Shown in pieces: positions 49,456 through 57,896 of a DNA stretch of 64,000 nt. The first letter of the stretch is position 1; the number at the start of each line of letters is the position of its first letter. Made by a program: the position numbers and the translations under genes. A model generated the notes under the pieces. That model was not told where the DNA came from, ran no database searches, and worked only from the letters and a program-made list of their open reading frames with translations. This stretch comes from Microtetraspora glauca (GTDB lineage Bacteria > Actinomycetota > Actinomycetes > Streptomycetales > Streptomycetaceae), in NCBI GenBank assembly GCA_000721275.1, contig JOFO01000010.1, positions 1 through 64,000 on the forward strand. The letters are read 5' to 3'.

Positions 49456-50048
49456 CAAGGGACGTTCTCCTCAGCCGGCCTGGGGTACAGCGGTCATGAC
49501 GACACTCCGCCGCCGGCCGCCCGGTCGGGGCGGGAGCGATCGGGCCGGGAAGTTGCGATCGGTCCTGTGTTCTCGGCGACTGGGGTATGCGCCGGCGCAC
49601 GCGGTGATTGCGGCGAAGTACTCGCGAAAGATTAGTGGGCGGCGCCGCCATTGCCGGACGGGGTGGCCGGTGGGGGGTAATCGAAGGGTGATCATGAATG
49701 CGGCCGCTTCGATAGTCATGCGGTGCGCGAGGTGGACGGTCCCGAGCGAATCGGGACACAAAGGTGCGGCGGACGTCCGGATTCCGGGCGCCGGACGGGG
49801 TCAGGCCACCCCTCGGCGAGCACGCTGGGTGACCAAGGTCACGCGGCGGAAATACGAGGGGTGGCCTGAATCTCTTGTACGGAAGGCGCCGGGCGGCGGG
49901 CGGGGGGAACGCGCGGAGCGCCGCCCCGGTGAATACCCGCGGTAATACTTCGGGTGCTCTCCGGGTGATCTTCGGCTGTTCTCCGGTTGATCTCGGGTGG
50001 GGCCCGGCGTGATCTCCGGGAAAAGCGCGGAGAAAGCTCAGAGAAAGC
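49456..50048. other. 593-bp gene-free region upstream of the solute-binding genes
   Basis: I see no credible gene; possible frames of 96-204 codons lack ribosome sites and domain signals. Structure present: an inverted repeat GTCCCGA-N5-TCGGGAC (49739-49757), a 69-bp concentric inverted repeat (49801-49869), and a direct repeat of TCTCCGGKTGATCT at 22-bp spacing (49958-49993). It must include the promoter for the two binding-protein genes. Confidence 0.65.
49801..49869. repeat. 69-bp concentric inverted repeat
   Basis: Perfect 15-bp outer arms (TCAGGCCACCCCTCG at 49801-49815 and complement at 49855-49869) flank the 14-bp palindrome GTGACCAAGGTCAC at 49829-49842. Both symmetries share one centre near 49835. 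Confidence 0.85.
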
Positions 50049-50774
50049 TCAAATGACGCCAGGGTCCTTTTCCGTCCGGACGCCGGAGACCAGGGTGCGC
50101 AGGAACGGCACGTCGACCTCTTCGAGGGAGCGGACCACGACCCGGCCGGGCAGGGCGGGGATCGGCGCGACCGAGGGCACCGCGACGACCCGGCAGCCGG
50201 CCGCCTCGGCGGCGGCGACACCGGTCGCGGTGTCCTCGATGACGGCGCACAGCGCGGGGTCGGCGCCGACGCCGCGGGCGGCGGTCAGGTACGGCTCCGG
50301 GTGCGGCTTGGTGCGGGTCACCTCGTCGCCGGCGACGGTGAGGTGGAAGCGGTCGCGGCCGACGGACTCCAGGACGCGGTCGATGATCCGCCGGTGGGAG
50401 GCGGAGACGAGGGCGGTGGGGATCGCGTACCGGGCCAGCTCGGACAGCAGCCGCTCGGCGCCCGGCATGAGCGGCACCCCGCGGTCGATGCGCTGCTCGA
50501 ACTTGTCGTTGAGCAGCACGGTGAGCTCGGCGAGGGTGATGTCGGCGCCGGTGGACTCGATGAGGTAGCCGGCGCTGCGGGTCATCGGCCCGCCGACCAC
50601 CACGTCCCGCCACGCCTCGTCCAGCCGGTGGCCGAGGTCGGCGAAGACCTCGACCTCGGCGTCCCACCAGAAGCCCTCGGTGTCGACGAGGGTCCCGTCC
50701 ATGTCGAGGAAGACCGCCTGCAGGGCGGAGCTTCCGTTGGCGTGGATCAGGGACGCGGGGACCGTACTGGTCAT
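50049..50774 (-). CDS. HAD-family hydrolase (beta-phosphoglucomutase/phosphatase-like)
   Basis: A 241-residue HAD subfamily IA protein. Motif I FLDMDGTLVDTE near residue 22 holds the nucleophilic Asp, motif II ALVSASHRR near 120, motif III KPHPEPYL near 155 and motif IV VIEDTATGVAAAEAAGC near 180. It probably removes phosphate from a sugar phosphate or similar; the natural substrate cannot be predicted. The ATG at 50774 has GGAGG 8 nt upstream. It lies 148 bp after metH in the same direction, with a hairpin in between. Confidence 0.9.
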   Translation of the reverse strand: MTSTVPASLIHANGSSALQAVFLDMDGTLVDTEGFWWDAEVEVFADLGHRLDEAWRDVVVGGPMTRSAGYLIESTGADITLAELTVLLNDKFEQRIDRGVPLMPGAERLLSELARYAIPTALVSASHRRIIDRVLESVGRDRFHLTVAGDEVTRTKPHPEPYLTAARGVGADPALCAVIEDTATGVAAAEAAGCRVVAVPSVAPIPALPGRVVVRSLEEVDVPFLRTLVSGVRTEKDPGVI

Positions 50775-50800
50775 CCGGCACACCTCCATGGAGGGACGGA

Positions 50801-50840
50801 AAGGCCGGCCCCCACTCCCGGTACGGGAGGAGGACCGGCC
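50801..50840 (-). terminator. Imperfect hairpin between metH and the HAD gene
   Basis: GGCCGG and CCGGCC form the outer pairs, and CTCCCG-GTA-CGGGAG an inner 6-bp stem. It is imperfect, 83 bp after the metH stop, so it may terminate or attenuate. Confidence 0.4.
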
Positions 50841-50922
50841 TGCACTGGACCGACCAGTGTACGTCCCGATCACCGCCGGCGCGGATATTTGCGGTCCGGC
50901 GTCGACGGGGGTCGCCCGGGGG

Positions 50923-53900
50923 TCACCGGGCGTTGAAGTACTTCGCCTCCGGGTGGTGGAGGACGATCGCGTCGGTGGACTGCTCGGGGTGGAGCTGGAA
51001 CTCCTCGGAGAGGTGGACCCCGATCCGCTCCGGCCGCAGGAGTTCCGCGATCTTGGCGCGGTCCTCCAAGTCGGGGCAGGCACCGTAGCCGAGCGAGAAG
51101 CGGGCGCCCCGGTACTTCAGCGCGAACATGTCCTCGACGGCCTCCGGGTCCTCGCCGCCGAAGCCCAGCTCGGCGCGCACGCGCGCGTGCCAGTACTCGG
51201 CGAGGGCCTCGGCGAGCTGCACGGACAGGCCGTGGAGCTCCAGGTAGTCGCGGTAGGAGTCGGCGGCGAAGAGCTCGGCGGTGGCCTCGCCGATCTTCGA
51301 GCCGACGGTGACGACCTGGAGGCCGACGACGTCGGTCTCGCCGGACTCCTCCGGGCGGAAGAAGTCGGCGAGGCAGAGGCGGCGGCCCCGGCGCTGGCGC
51401 GGGAAGGTGAAGCGGGTCCGCTCGTTGCCCGCCTCGTCCAGGATGATCAGGTCGTCGCCCTTGGAGACGCAGGGGAAGTAGCCGTGGACGACGGCCGCCT
51501 CCAGCAGGTTCTCCGTGTGCAGCCGCTCCAGCCAGCCGCGCAGCCGCGGCCGGCCCTCGGTCTCCACCAGCTCCTCGTACGTCGGGCCGTCGCCGGTCCG
51601 GTTCTGCTTGAGGCCCCACTGGCCCTTGAAGAGGGCGCCCTCGTCCAGCCAGGACGCGTAGTCCTTGAGCGGGATGCCCTTGACCACGCGGGTGCCCCAG
51701 AACGGCGGGGTGGGGACGGGGTTGTCGGTGGCGACGTCGGACCGGCCGCCGGGCTCCGGCTCCTCCACCTGGAGGGCCGCGGCGCCCTTGGCGACCCGGC
51801 GCTGCTTCAGCTCGGGGAGGGTCGCGCCGGGGACGCCGCGCTTGACGGCGATGAGCGCGTCCATGAGCCGCAGGCCCTCGAAGGCGTCGCGGGCGTAGCG
51901 GACCTCGCCCTGGTAGATCTCGTGGAGGTCCTGCTCGACGTAGGCCCGGGTGAGGGCGGCGCCGCCGAGGATCACCGGGTACCTGGCGGCGAGGTCGCGC
52001 TGGTTCAGCTCCTCCAGGTTCTCCTTCATGATCACGGTGGACTTCACGAGGAGGCCGGACATGCCGATGACGTCGGCGTTGTGCTCCTCGGCGGCTTCGA
52101 GGATGGCGGAGACGGGCTGCTTGATGCCGATGTTGACGACGTTGTAGCCGTTGTTGGAGAGGATGATGTCCACGAGGTTCTTGCCGATGTCGTGGACGTC
52201 GCCGCGGACGGTGGCGAGCACGATGGTGCCCTTGCCGTCGGCGTCGGTCTTCTCCATGTGCGGTTCGAGGTAGGCCACCGCGGTCTTCATGACCTCGGCG
52301 GACTGGAGCACGAACGGCAGCTGCATCTGGCCGGAGCCGAACAGCTCGCCGACCACCTTCATGCCGTCGAGCAGGGTCTCGTTGACGATGTCGAGGGCCG
52401 GGGTGGTGGTGAGGGCTTCGTCGAGGTCGGCCTCCAGGCCGTTCTTCTCGCCGTCGATGATCCGCCGCTTCAGCCGCTCCTCCAGCGGCAGCGCCGCCAG
52501 CTCCTCCGCCTTGCCGGCCTTGAGGGACTTGGTGGTGGCGCCCTCGAAGAGCTCCATGAGCTTCTGGAGCGGGTCGTAGCCCTCGGCGCGCCGGTCGTAG
52601 ATGAGGTCGAGGGCCGTGGTGACCTGCTCCTCGTCGAAGCGGGCGATCGGCAGGATCTTGGAGGCGTGCACGATGGCCGAGTCCAGGCCGGCCTTCACGC
52701 ACTCGTCCAGGAAGACCGAGTTGAGCAGGATGCGGGCGGCCGGGTTGAGGCCGAAGGAGATGTTCGACAGGCCGAGGGTGGTCTGGACGTCCGGGTGGCG
52801 CCGCTTCAGCTCGCGGATGGCCTCGATCGTCGCGATGCCGTCCTTGCGGGACTCCTCCTGGCCGGTGCAGATGGTGAAGGTCAGGGTGTCGATGAGGATG
52901 TCGGACTCGCGGATGCCCCAGTTGCCGGTGAGGTCGGCGATCAGGCGCTCGGCGATCTCGACCTTCTTCTCGGGGGTGCGGGCCTGGCCCTCCTCGTCGA
53001 TGGTGAGGGCGATGAGCGCGGCGCCGTGCTCCTGGGCAAGGCGGGTGACCTTCGCGAAGCGGGACTCGGGGCCGTCGCCGTCCTCGTAGTTGACGGAGTT
53101 GATGACGGCCCGGCCGCCCAGCTTCTCCAGGCCGGCGCGGATGACCTCGACCTCGGTGGAGTCCAGGACGATCGGCAGGGTCGACGCGGTCGCGAACCGT
53201 CCGGCCAGTTCCTCCATGTCGGCGACGCCGTCCCGGCCCACGTAGTCCACGCACAGGTCCAGCATGTGCGCGCCCTCGCGGATCTGGTCCCGCGCCATCT
53301 CCACGCAGTCGTCCCACCGCCCGTCCAGCATGGCCTCGCGGAACTTCTTCGACCCGTTGGCGTTCTGGGCGTCGGCGAGCTCGGCGGGGCTGAGCGGGTA
53401 GTGGGCGCCGTCGGAGGTGAGGACGGGCAGGCCGGCGTTGGGCATCACGGAGAGCGGCACGCGCGCGTGGCGGGCGAGGTAGCGCAGGTGCTCGCTCATC
53501 TCGGCGGGGCCGGTGGCGCAGTTCAGGCCGATCATGTCGATGCCGAGCGGCTCCAGGGCCGTCAGGGCGGCGCCGATCTCGGAGCCGAGGAGCATGGTGC
53601 CGGTGGTCTCCACGGTGACGGAGACGATGAGCGGCACGTCGGCGCCGAGCGCGTCGAGGGCGCGGCGGGCGCCGATGACGGACGCCTTGGTCTGGAGGAG
53701 GTCCTGCGTGGTCTCGACGATCAGCGCGTCGGCGCCGCCGGTGAGCAGGCCCTCGGCGTTCTGCTGGTAGGCGTCGCGGAGGACCGTGTACGGGGCGTGG
53801 CCGAGGGTCGGCAGCTTGGTGCCGGGGCCGATGGAGCCGAGGACCCAGCGCTGGCGGCCGTCGGCGGCGGTGAACTCGTCGGCGACCTCGCGGGCGACGC

Positions 53901-54234
53901 GGGCGCCGGCCTCGGACAGCTCGTGGACGCGGTGGGCGATGTCGTACTCGCCCAGGGCGGCGTGGTTGGCGCCGAAGGTGTTGGTCTCGACGCAGTCGAC
54001 GCCGGCGGCGAAGTACTCGCGGTGGACGGAGGCGACGATGTCCGGCCGGGTGAGGCTCAGGATCTCGTTGCAGCCCTCCAGGTTCTGGAAGTCCTCCAGG
54101 GTGGGCTCCTGGGCCTGGAGCATGGTGCCCATGGCTCCGTCGGCGACGACCACGCGGCTGGCGAGGGCTTCGCGGAGGGCGGCGGCGCGGCTCCGGCTGT
54201 CGGCGGAGACGGAACGGGCAGGCGACGAGGCCAT
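50923..54234 (-). CDS. metH: Cobalamin-dependent methionine synthase MetH with apparent internal deletion
   Basis: A 1103-residue protein. The homocysteine domain (about 20-290) begins VVADGAMGTMLQ and keeps the first zinc Cys in GLNCATGP near 238. At residue 290/291 the sequence passes straight from SPAELADAQ to NANGSKKFREAM. In MetH proteins such as that of M. tuberculosis, about 65-75 residues lie here: the GGCCGTTP segment with the other two zinc Cys, a linker, and the GERT strand that starts the folate barrel. All are missing while the frame is kept. The cobalamin domain is intact (DVHDIGKNLV near 680), as is the AdoMet-binding activation domain (about 830-1100). The ATG at 54234 has GGGAG upstream. 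As it stands the enzyme should not activate homocysteine. Confidence 0.9.
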   Translation of the reverse strand: MASSPARSVSADSRSRAAALREALASRVVVADGAMGTMLQAQEPTLEDFQNLEGCNEILSLTRPDIVASVHREYFAAGVDCVETNTFGANHAALGEYDIAHRVHELSEAGARVAREVADEFTAADGRQRWVLGSIGPGTKLPTLGHAPYTVLRDAYQQNAEGLLTGGADALIVETTQDLLQTKASVIGARRALDALGADVPLIVSVTVETTGTMLLGSEIGAALTALEPLGIDMIGLNCATGPAEMSEHLRYLARHARVPLSVMPNAGLPVLTSDGAHYPLSPAELADAQNANGSKKFREAMLDGRWDDCVEMARDQIREGAHMLDLCVDYVGRDGVADMEELAGRFATASTLPIVLDSTEVEVIRAGLEKLGGRAVINSVNYEDGDGPESRFAKVTRLAQEHGAALIALTIDEEGQARTPEKKVEIAERLIADLTGNWGIRESDILIDTLTFTICTGQEESRKDGIATIEAIRELKRRHPDVQTTLGLSNISFGLNPAARILLNSVFLDECVKAGLDSAIVHASKILPIARFDEEQVTTALDLIYDRRAEGYDPLQKLMELFEGATTKSLKAGKAEELAALPLEERLKRRIIDGEKNGLEADLDEALTTTPALDIVNETLLDGMKVVGELFGSGQMQLPFVLQSAEVMKTAVAYLEPHMEKTDADGKGTIVLATVRGDVHDIGKNLVDIILSNNGYNVVNIGIKQPVSAILEAAEEHNADVIGMSGLLVKSTVIMKENLEELNQRDLAARYPVILGGAALTRAYVEQDLHEIYQGEVRYARDAFEGLRLMDALIAVKRGVPGATLPELKQRRVAKGAAALQVEEPEPGGRSDVATDNPVPTPPFWGTRVVKGIPLKDYASWLDEGALFKGQWGLKQNRTGDGPTYEELVETEGRPRLRGWLERLHTENLLEAAVVHGYFPCVSKGDDLIILDEAGNERTRFTFPRQRRGRRLCLADFFRPEESGETDVVGLQVVTVGSKIGEATAELFAADSYRDYLELHGLSVQLAEALAEYWHARVRAELGFGGEDPEAVEDMFALKYRGARFSLGYGACPDLEDRAKIAELLRPERIGVHLSEEFQLHPEQSTDAIVLHHPEAKYFNAR

Positions 54235-54270
54235 GAAGGGGCTCCCTGGGATGCGACGGCTGTCGGCTTT

Positions 54271-54290
54271 GCACCCTGGGCACAGGGTGC
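54271..54290 (-). promoter_or_regulatory. metH leader hairpin
   Basis: GCACCCTG-GGCA-CAGGGTGC, an 8-bp perfect stem with a 4-nt loop, lies 37 nt upstream of the metH start codon. The leader looks too short for a cobalamin riboswitch. Confidence 0.4.
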
Positions 54291-54434
54291 ACGGGCCCAG
54301 CGTAACCATGCTTCGACCGGGGCGGACACGGCGTCCCACGTGGCGGACGGCATCCTGTGTGCGAGGACTCCCGGTACGGCCCCTTCTTCGAGGACACTGT
54401 CAGGTGCGAGGCAAGGTCGGCATGGACCGATAGT

Positions 54435-54451
54435 GTTCAGCATTGTCGAAC
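54435..54451. promoter_or_regulatory. GylR operator at gylR
   Basis: GTTCAGCATTGTCGAAC is an imperfect palindrome (13 of 17 positions symmetric) 40-56 bp before the gylR start. Its last 11 bp recur exactly before glpF. TAGTGT next to it may be a -10 element, so the site would give autoregulation. Confidence 0.6.
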
Positions 54452-54490
54452 GTCGATGTGTGTGCGTGCGTGAGGGAGAAGGGCCGGGCG

Positions 54491-55255
54491 ATGGCGAAGA
54501 ACATCCAGTCGCTTGAACGGGCGGCGGCGATGCTGCGACTGCTCGCGGGCGGCGAGCGCCGGCTCGGACTGTCCGACATCGCGTCCTCCCTCGGACTGGC
54601 CAAGGGCACGGCCCACGGCATCCTGCGCACCCTCCAGGCGGAGGGCTTCGTGGAGCAGGACGGCCCCTCGGGCCGCTACCAGCTCGGGGCCGAGCTGCTG
54701 CGGCTGGGCAACAGCTATCTGGACGTGCACGAGCTGCGGGCCCGGGCGCTGGTGTGGACGGACGACCTGGCGCGGTCCAGCGGGGAGAGCGTGCACCTGG
54801 GGGTGCTGCACCAGTCGGGCGTGCTGATCGTGCACCACGTCTTCCGGCCGGACGACAGCCGCCAGGTGCTGGAGGTGGGGGCGATGCAGCCGCTGCACTC
54901 CACGGCGCTCGGCAAGGTGCTGTCGGCGTACGACCCGGTGGCGCACAGCCAGGCCGTGGAGGTCGACCGGGAGGCGTTCACGCCGCGTACGGTCACGGAC
55001 CTGGCGGGCTTCGAGGCGCTGCTGGACCTCACGCGGGCGCGCGGCTGGGCGGCGGACGTGGAGGAGACCTGGGAGGGCGTGGCCTCGGTGGCGGCGCCGA
55101 TCCACGACCGGCGCCGGATGCCGGTGGGCGCGGTGGCGGTGACCGGGGCGGTGGAGCGGCTGCGCCCGGCCGGGGAGCTGCGCCCGGAGCTGGTGGCGGC
55201 GGTGCGGGACTGCGCCCGGGCGGTCTCCCGGGACCTGGGGGCGGGCCGCTTCTGA
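54491..55255 (+). CDS. gylR: Glycerol operon regulator GylR (IclR family)
   Basis: A 254-residue IclR-family regulator. The helix-turn-helix is in residues 10-60 (LSDIASSLGLAKGTAHGILR) and the effector domain in 75-250. Length and position before glpFKD match GylR of S. coelicolor, which represses glycerol catabolism and responds to glycerol-3-phosphate. The ATG at 54491 sits behind GAGGGAG; an in-frame ATG at 54443 overlaps the operator and is rejected. Repeated operator sequence at itself and at glpF supports control of both transcripts. Confidence 0.93.
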   Translation: MAKNIQSLERAAAMLRLLAGGERRLGLSDIASSLGLAKGTAHGILRTLQAEGFVEQDGPSGRYQLGAELLRLGNSYLDVHELRARALVWTDDLARSSGESVHLGVLHQSGVLIVHHVFRPDDSRQVLEVGAMQPLHSTALGKVLSAYDPVAHSQAVEVDREAFTPRTVTDLAGFEALLDLTRARGWAADVEETWEGVASVAAPIHDRRRMPVGAVAVTGAVERLRPAGELRPELVAAVRDCARAVSRDLGAGRF

Positions 55256-55389
55256 GCCCGTGGCGCGGCGGCCCGTGAACCGGTCCGCACGCAGAGCGAA
55301 CCCGTCGGTAACGATCGCGTTATCGGCGGGTTTTTCACTTCCCAGACCCTTGACGCGCTGTTAACCCCGGGGCAAAACTTCCGTTCATC

Positions 55390-55406
55390 GGTCGGCATTG
55401 TCGAAC
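55390..55406. promoter_or_regulatory. GylR operator and promoter of the glp operon
   Basis: GGTCGGCATTGTCGAAC matches the gylR site at 15 of 17 positions. TCGAAC within it and TTAGAG 18 nt further are plausible -35 and -10 elements, so a bound repressor would block the promoter. Confidence 0.55.
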
Positions 55407-55532
55407 ACCTACCGGCAATACGCGTTAGAGTGTGACAGTGCCCAGGGCCGTGGACGCCCTCACACGAGGGCGCGGACCACCGGGCGAAACCGGGGTCCGC
55501 CATCCCCTGGACGAAGGACAAAGGAGTCGCGG

Positions 55533-56291
55533 GTGTCCAGCTCCGACATCTTCCTCGGCGAGACCATCGGTACCGCCGTTCTCATTCTTCTCGGCGGCGG
55601 CGTGTGCGCCGCCGTGACGCTCAAGAGCTCCAAGGCCCGCGGCGCGGGCTGGCTCGCGATCACCTTCGGGTGGGGCTTCGCCGTCATGACGGCCGTCTAC
55701 ATGACCGCTTCCCTCTCCGGAGCCCATCTGAACCCCGCGGTCACCGTCGGCATCGCCGTCAAGGACGGCGCGTGGGGCGACGTGCCGGTCTACGTCGCCG
55801 GGCAGATGCTGGGCGCGATGATCGGCGCCGCGCTGGTCTGGGTCGCCTACTACGGCCAGTTCCGGGCCCACCTCACCGACCCGGAGACCATCGGCGACAA
55901 GCCGGTCGAGGGCCCCGGCCCGGTGCTCGGCATCTTCTCCACCGGCCCCGAGATCCGGAACACCTGGCAGAACCTCGCCACCGAGGTCATCGGCACCGTC
56001 GTGCTCGTCCTCGCCGTGCTCACCCAGGGCCTCAACGACAGCGGCAAGGGCCTCGGCGTCCTCGGCGCCCTGATCACCGCCTTCGTCGTCGTCTCGATCG
56101 GCCTCTCGCTCGGCGGCCCGACCGGTTACGCGATCAACCCGGCGCGCGACCTCGGCCCCCGCCTCGTGCACGCCCTGCTGCCGCTGCCGAACAAGGGCGG
56201 CTCCGACTGGAGCTACGCCTGGATCCCGGTCGCCGGTCCGCTGATCGGTGGAGCCCTCGCCGCGGGTATCTACAACCTCGCGTTCGCCTGA
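55533..56291 (+). CDS. glpF: Glycerol uptake facilitator GlpF (aquaglyceroporin)
   Basis: A 252-residue MIP-family channel with six membrane helices. Both pore loops are present, [12 protein letters not shown] near residue 65 and [13 protein letters not shown] near 195; the Asp after the second NPAR is the mark of glycerol-conducting members. It passes glycerol into the cell, where GlpK traps it. The GTG at 55533 has AAGGAG 6 nt upstream. It is the first gene of glpF-glpK-glpD and probably repressed by GylR. Confidence 0.94.
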   Translation: MSSSDIFLGETIGTAVLILLGGGVCAAVTLKSSKARGAGWLAITFGWGFAVMTAVYMTASLSGAHLNPAVTVGIAVKDGAWGDVPVYVAGQMLGAMIGAALVWVAYYGQFRAHLTDPETIGDKPVEGPGPVLGIFSTGPEIRNTWQNLATEVIGTVVLVLAVLTQGLNDSGKGLGVLGALITAFVVVSIGLSLGGPTGYAINPARDLGPRLVHALLPLPNKGGSDWSYAWIPVAGPLIGGALAAGIYNLAFA

Positions 56292-56353
56292 GCCGTACGA
56301 GAACAGCAGCAGAGCCCCGAGCCGTCCTTCCCAGACTTCCCATGGAGCACACC

Positions 56354-57880
56354 GTGACCGACGCCCACACCGCCGGCCCGTTCATCGCCGCCATCGACCA
56401 GGGCACCACCTCGTCCCGCTGCATCGTCTTCGACAAGGACGGCCGGATCGTCTCGGTCGACCAGAAGGAGCACGAGCAGATCTTCCCGAAGCCGGGCTGG
56501 GTCGAGCACGACGCCACCGAGATCTGGACCAACGTCCAGGAGGTCGTCGCCGGCGCCATCGTCAAGGCCGGCATCACCGCCGCCGACGTCAAGGCCATCG
56601 GCATCACCAACCAGCGCGAGACCACGCTGCTGTGGGACAAGAACACCGGCGAGCCCGTGCACCACGCGCTCGTGTGGCAGGACACCCGCACCGACGCCCT
56701 GTGCAAGGAGCTCGGCCGCAACGTCGGCCAGGACCGCTTCCGCCGCGAGACCGGCCTCCCGCTCGCCTCCTACTTCTCCGGCCCGAAGGTCCGCTGGCTC
56801 CTCGACAACGTCGAGGGCCTGCGCGAGCGCGCCGAGCGCGGCGACATCCTCTTCGGCACCATGGACTCCTGGGTCATCTGGAACCTCACCGGCGGCACCG
56901 AGGGCGGCGTCCACGTCACCGACGTCACCAACGCCTCCCGCACCATGCTGATGAACCTGCACGAGATGGCCTGGGACGAGCGCATCCTGCACTCGATGGA
57001 CATCCCGGCCGCCGTGCTCCCCGAGATCCGCTCCTCCGCCGAGGTCTACGGCACGGTCAAGGGCGGCGTCCTCGACGGCGTCCCGGTCGCCTCCGCGCTC
57101 GGCGACCAGCAGGCCGCCCTCTTCGGCCAGACCTGTTTCGCCGAGGGCGAGGCCAAGTCCACGTACGGCACCGGCACCTTCATGCTGATGAACACCGGTG
57201 ACAAGATCATCAACTCCTACAGCGGCCTGCTGACCACGGTCGGCTACCAGATCGGCGACAAGAAGCCGGTCTACGCCCTGGAGGGCTCCATCGCCGTCAC
57301 CGGCTCGCTCGTCCAGTGGATGCGCGACCAGATGGGCCTGATCAAGTCCGCCGCCGAGATCGAGACCCTGGCCTCCTCCGTCGAGGACAACGGCGGCGCC
57401 TACTTCGTGCCCGCCTTCTCCGGCCTCTTCGCCCCGTACTGGCGCTCCGACGCCCGCGGCGTGATCGCCGGCCTCACCCGGTACGTCACCAAGGCGCACA
57501 TCGCCCGTGCCGTCCTGGAGGCCACCGCCTGGCAGACCCGCGAGATCACCGACGCCATGACCAAGGACTCCGGCGTCGAGCTGACCGCCCTCAAGGTCGA
57601 CGGCGGCATGACCTCCAACAACCTGCTGATGCAGACCCTCTCGGACTTCCTGGACGCCCCCGTGGTGCGCCCCATGGTCGCCGAGACCACCTGCCTCGGT
57701 GCCGCCTACGCCGCCGGCCTCGCCGTCGGCTTCTGGCCGGACACCGACGCGCTGCGCGCCAACTGGCGCCGTGCCGCGGAGTGGACCCCGCGCATGGACG
57801 CCGGCAAGCGCGACAGCGAGTACAAGAACTGGCTCAAGGCCGTGGAGCGCTCCATGGGCTGGCTCGAAGAAGAGAAGTGA
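56354..57880 (+). CDS. glpK: Glycerol kinase GlpK
   Basis: A 508-residue FGGY kinase. The ATP-site motif [12 protein letters not shown] opens the protein, [12 protein letters not shown] and [10 protein letters not shown] follow, and the C-terminal FGGY signature is near [15 protein letters not shown]. It phosphorylates glycerol to glycerol-3-phosphate, the substrate of GlpD and the probable effector of GylR. The GTG at 56354 has GGAG 6 nt upstream; an ATG 12 bp earlier is possible. It lies 62 bp after glpF and 16 bp before glpD. Confidence 0.96.
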   Translation: MTDAHTAGPFIAAIDQGTTSSRCIVFDKDGRIVSVDQKEHEQIFPKPGWVEHDATEIWTNVQEVVAGAIVKAGITAADVKAIGITNQRETTLLWDKNTGEPVHHALVWQDTRTDALCKELGRNVGQDRFRRETGLPLASYFSGPKVRWLLDNVEGLRERAERGDILFGTMDSWVIWNLTGGTEGGVHVTDVTNASRTMLMNLHEMAWDERILHSMDIPAAVLPEIRSSAEVYGTVKGGVLDGVPVASALGDQQAALFGQTCFAEGEAKSTYGTGTFMLMNTGDKIINSYSGLLTTVGYQIGDKKPVYALEGSIAVTGSLVQWMRDQMGLIKSAAEIETLASSVEDNGGAYFVPAFSGLFAPYWRSDARGVIAGLTRYVTKAHIARAVLEATAWQTREITDAMTKDSGVELTALKVDGGMTSNNLLMQTLSDFLDAPVVRPMVAETTCLGAAYAAGLAVGFWPDTDALRANWRRAAEWTPRMDAGKRDSEYKNWLKAVERSMGWLEEEK

Positions 57881-57896
57881 CGAGGAGTAGACCGAG

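Noticed and set aside
49471..49761. Possible 96-residue gene on the minus strand
   Set aside because: No ribosome site, atypical composition, and overlap with the promoter region of the binding-protein genes.
54235..54490. Cobalamin or SAM riboswitch in the metH leader
   Set aside because: Only an 8-bp hairpin is seen. The gap is too short and lacks conserved riboswitch boxes that I could recognise.
50680..54516. A very long open frame opposite metH, and a second one in another minus frame
   Set aside because: They are typical G+C-rich mirror frames: low-complexity Gly/Val/Asp or Arg/Pro composition, no domains, no ribosome site. metH has full family similarity.
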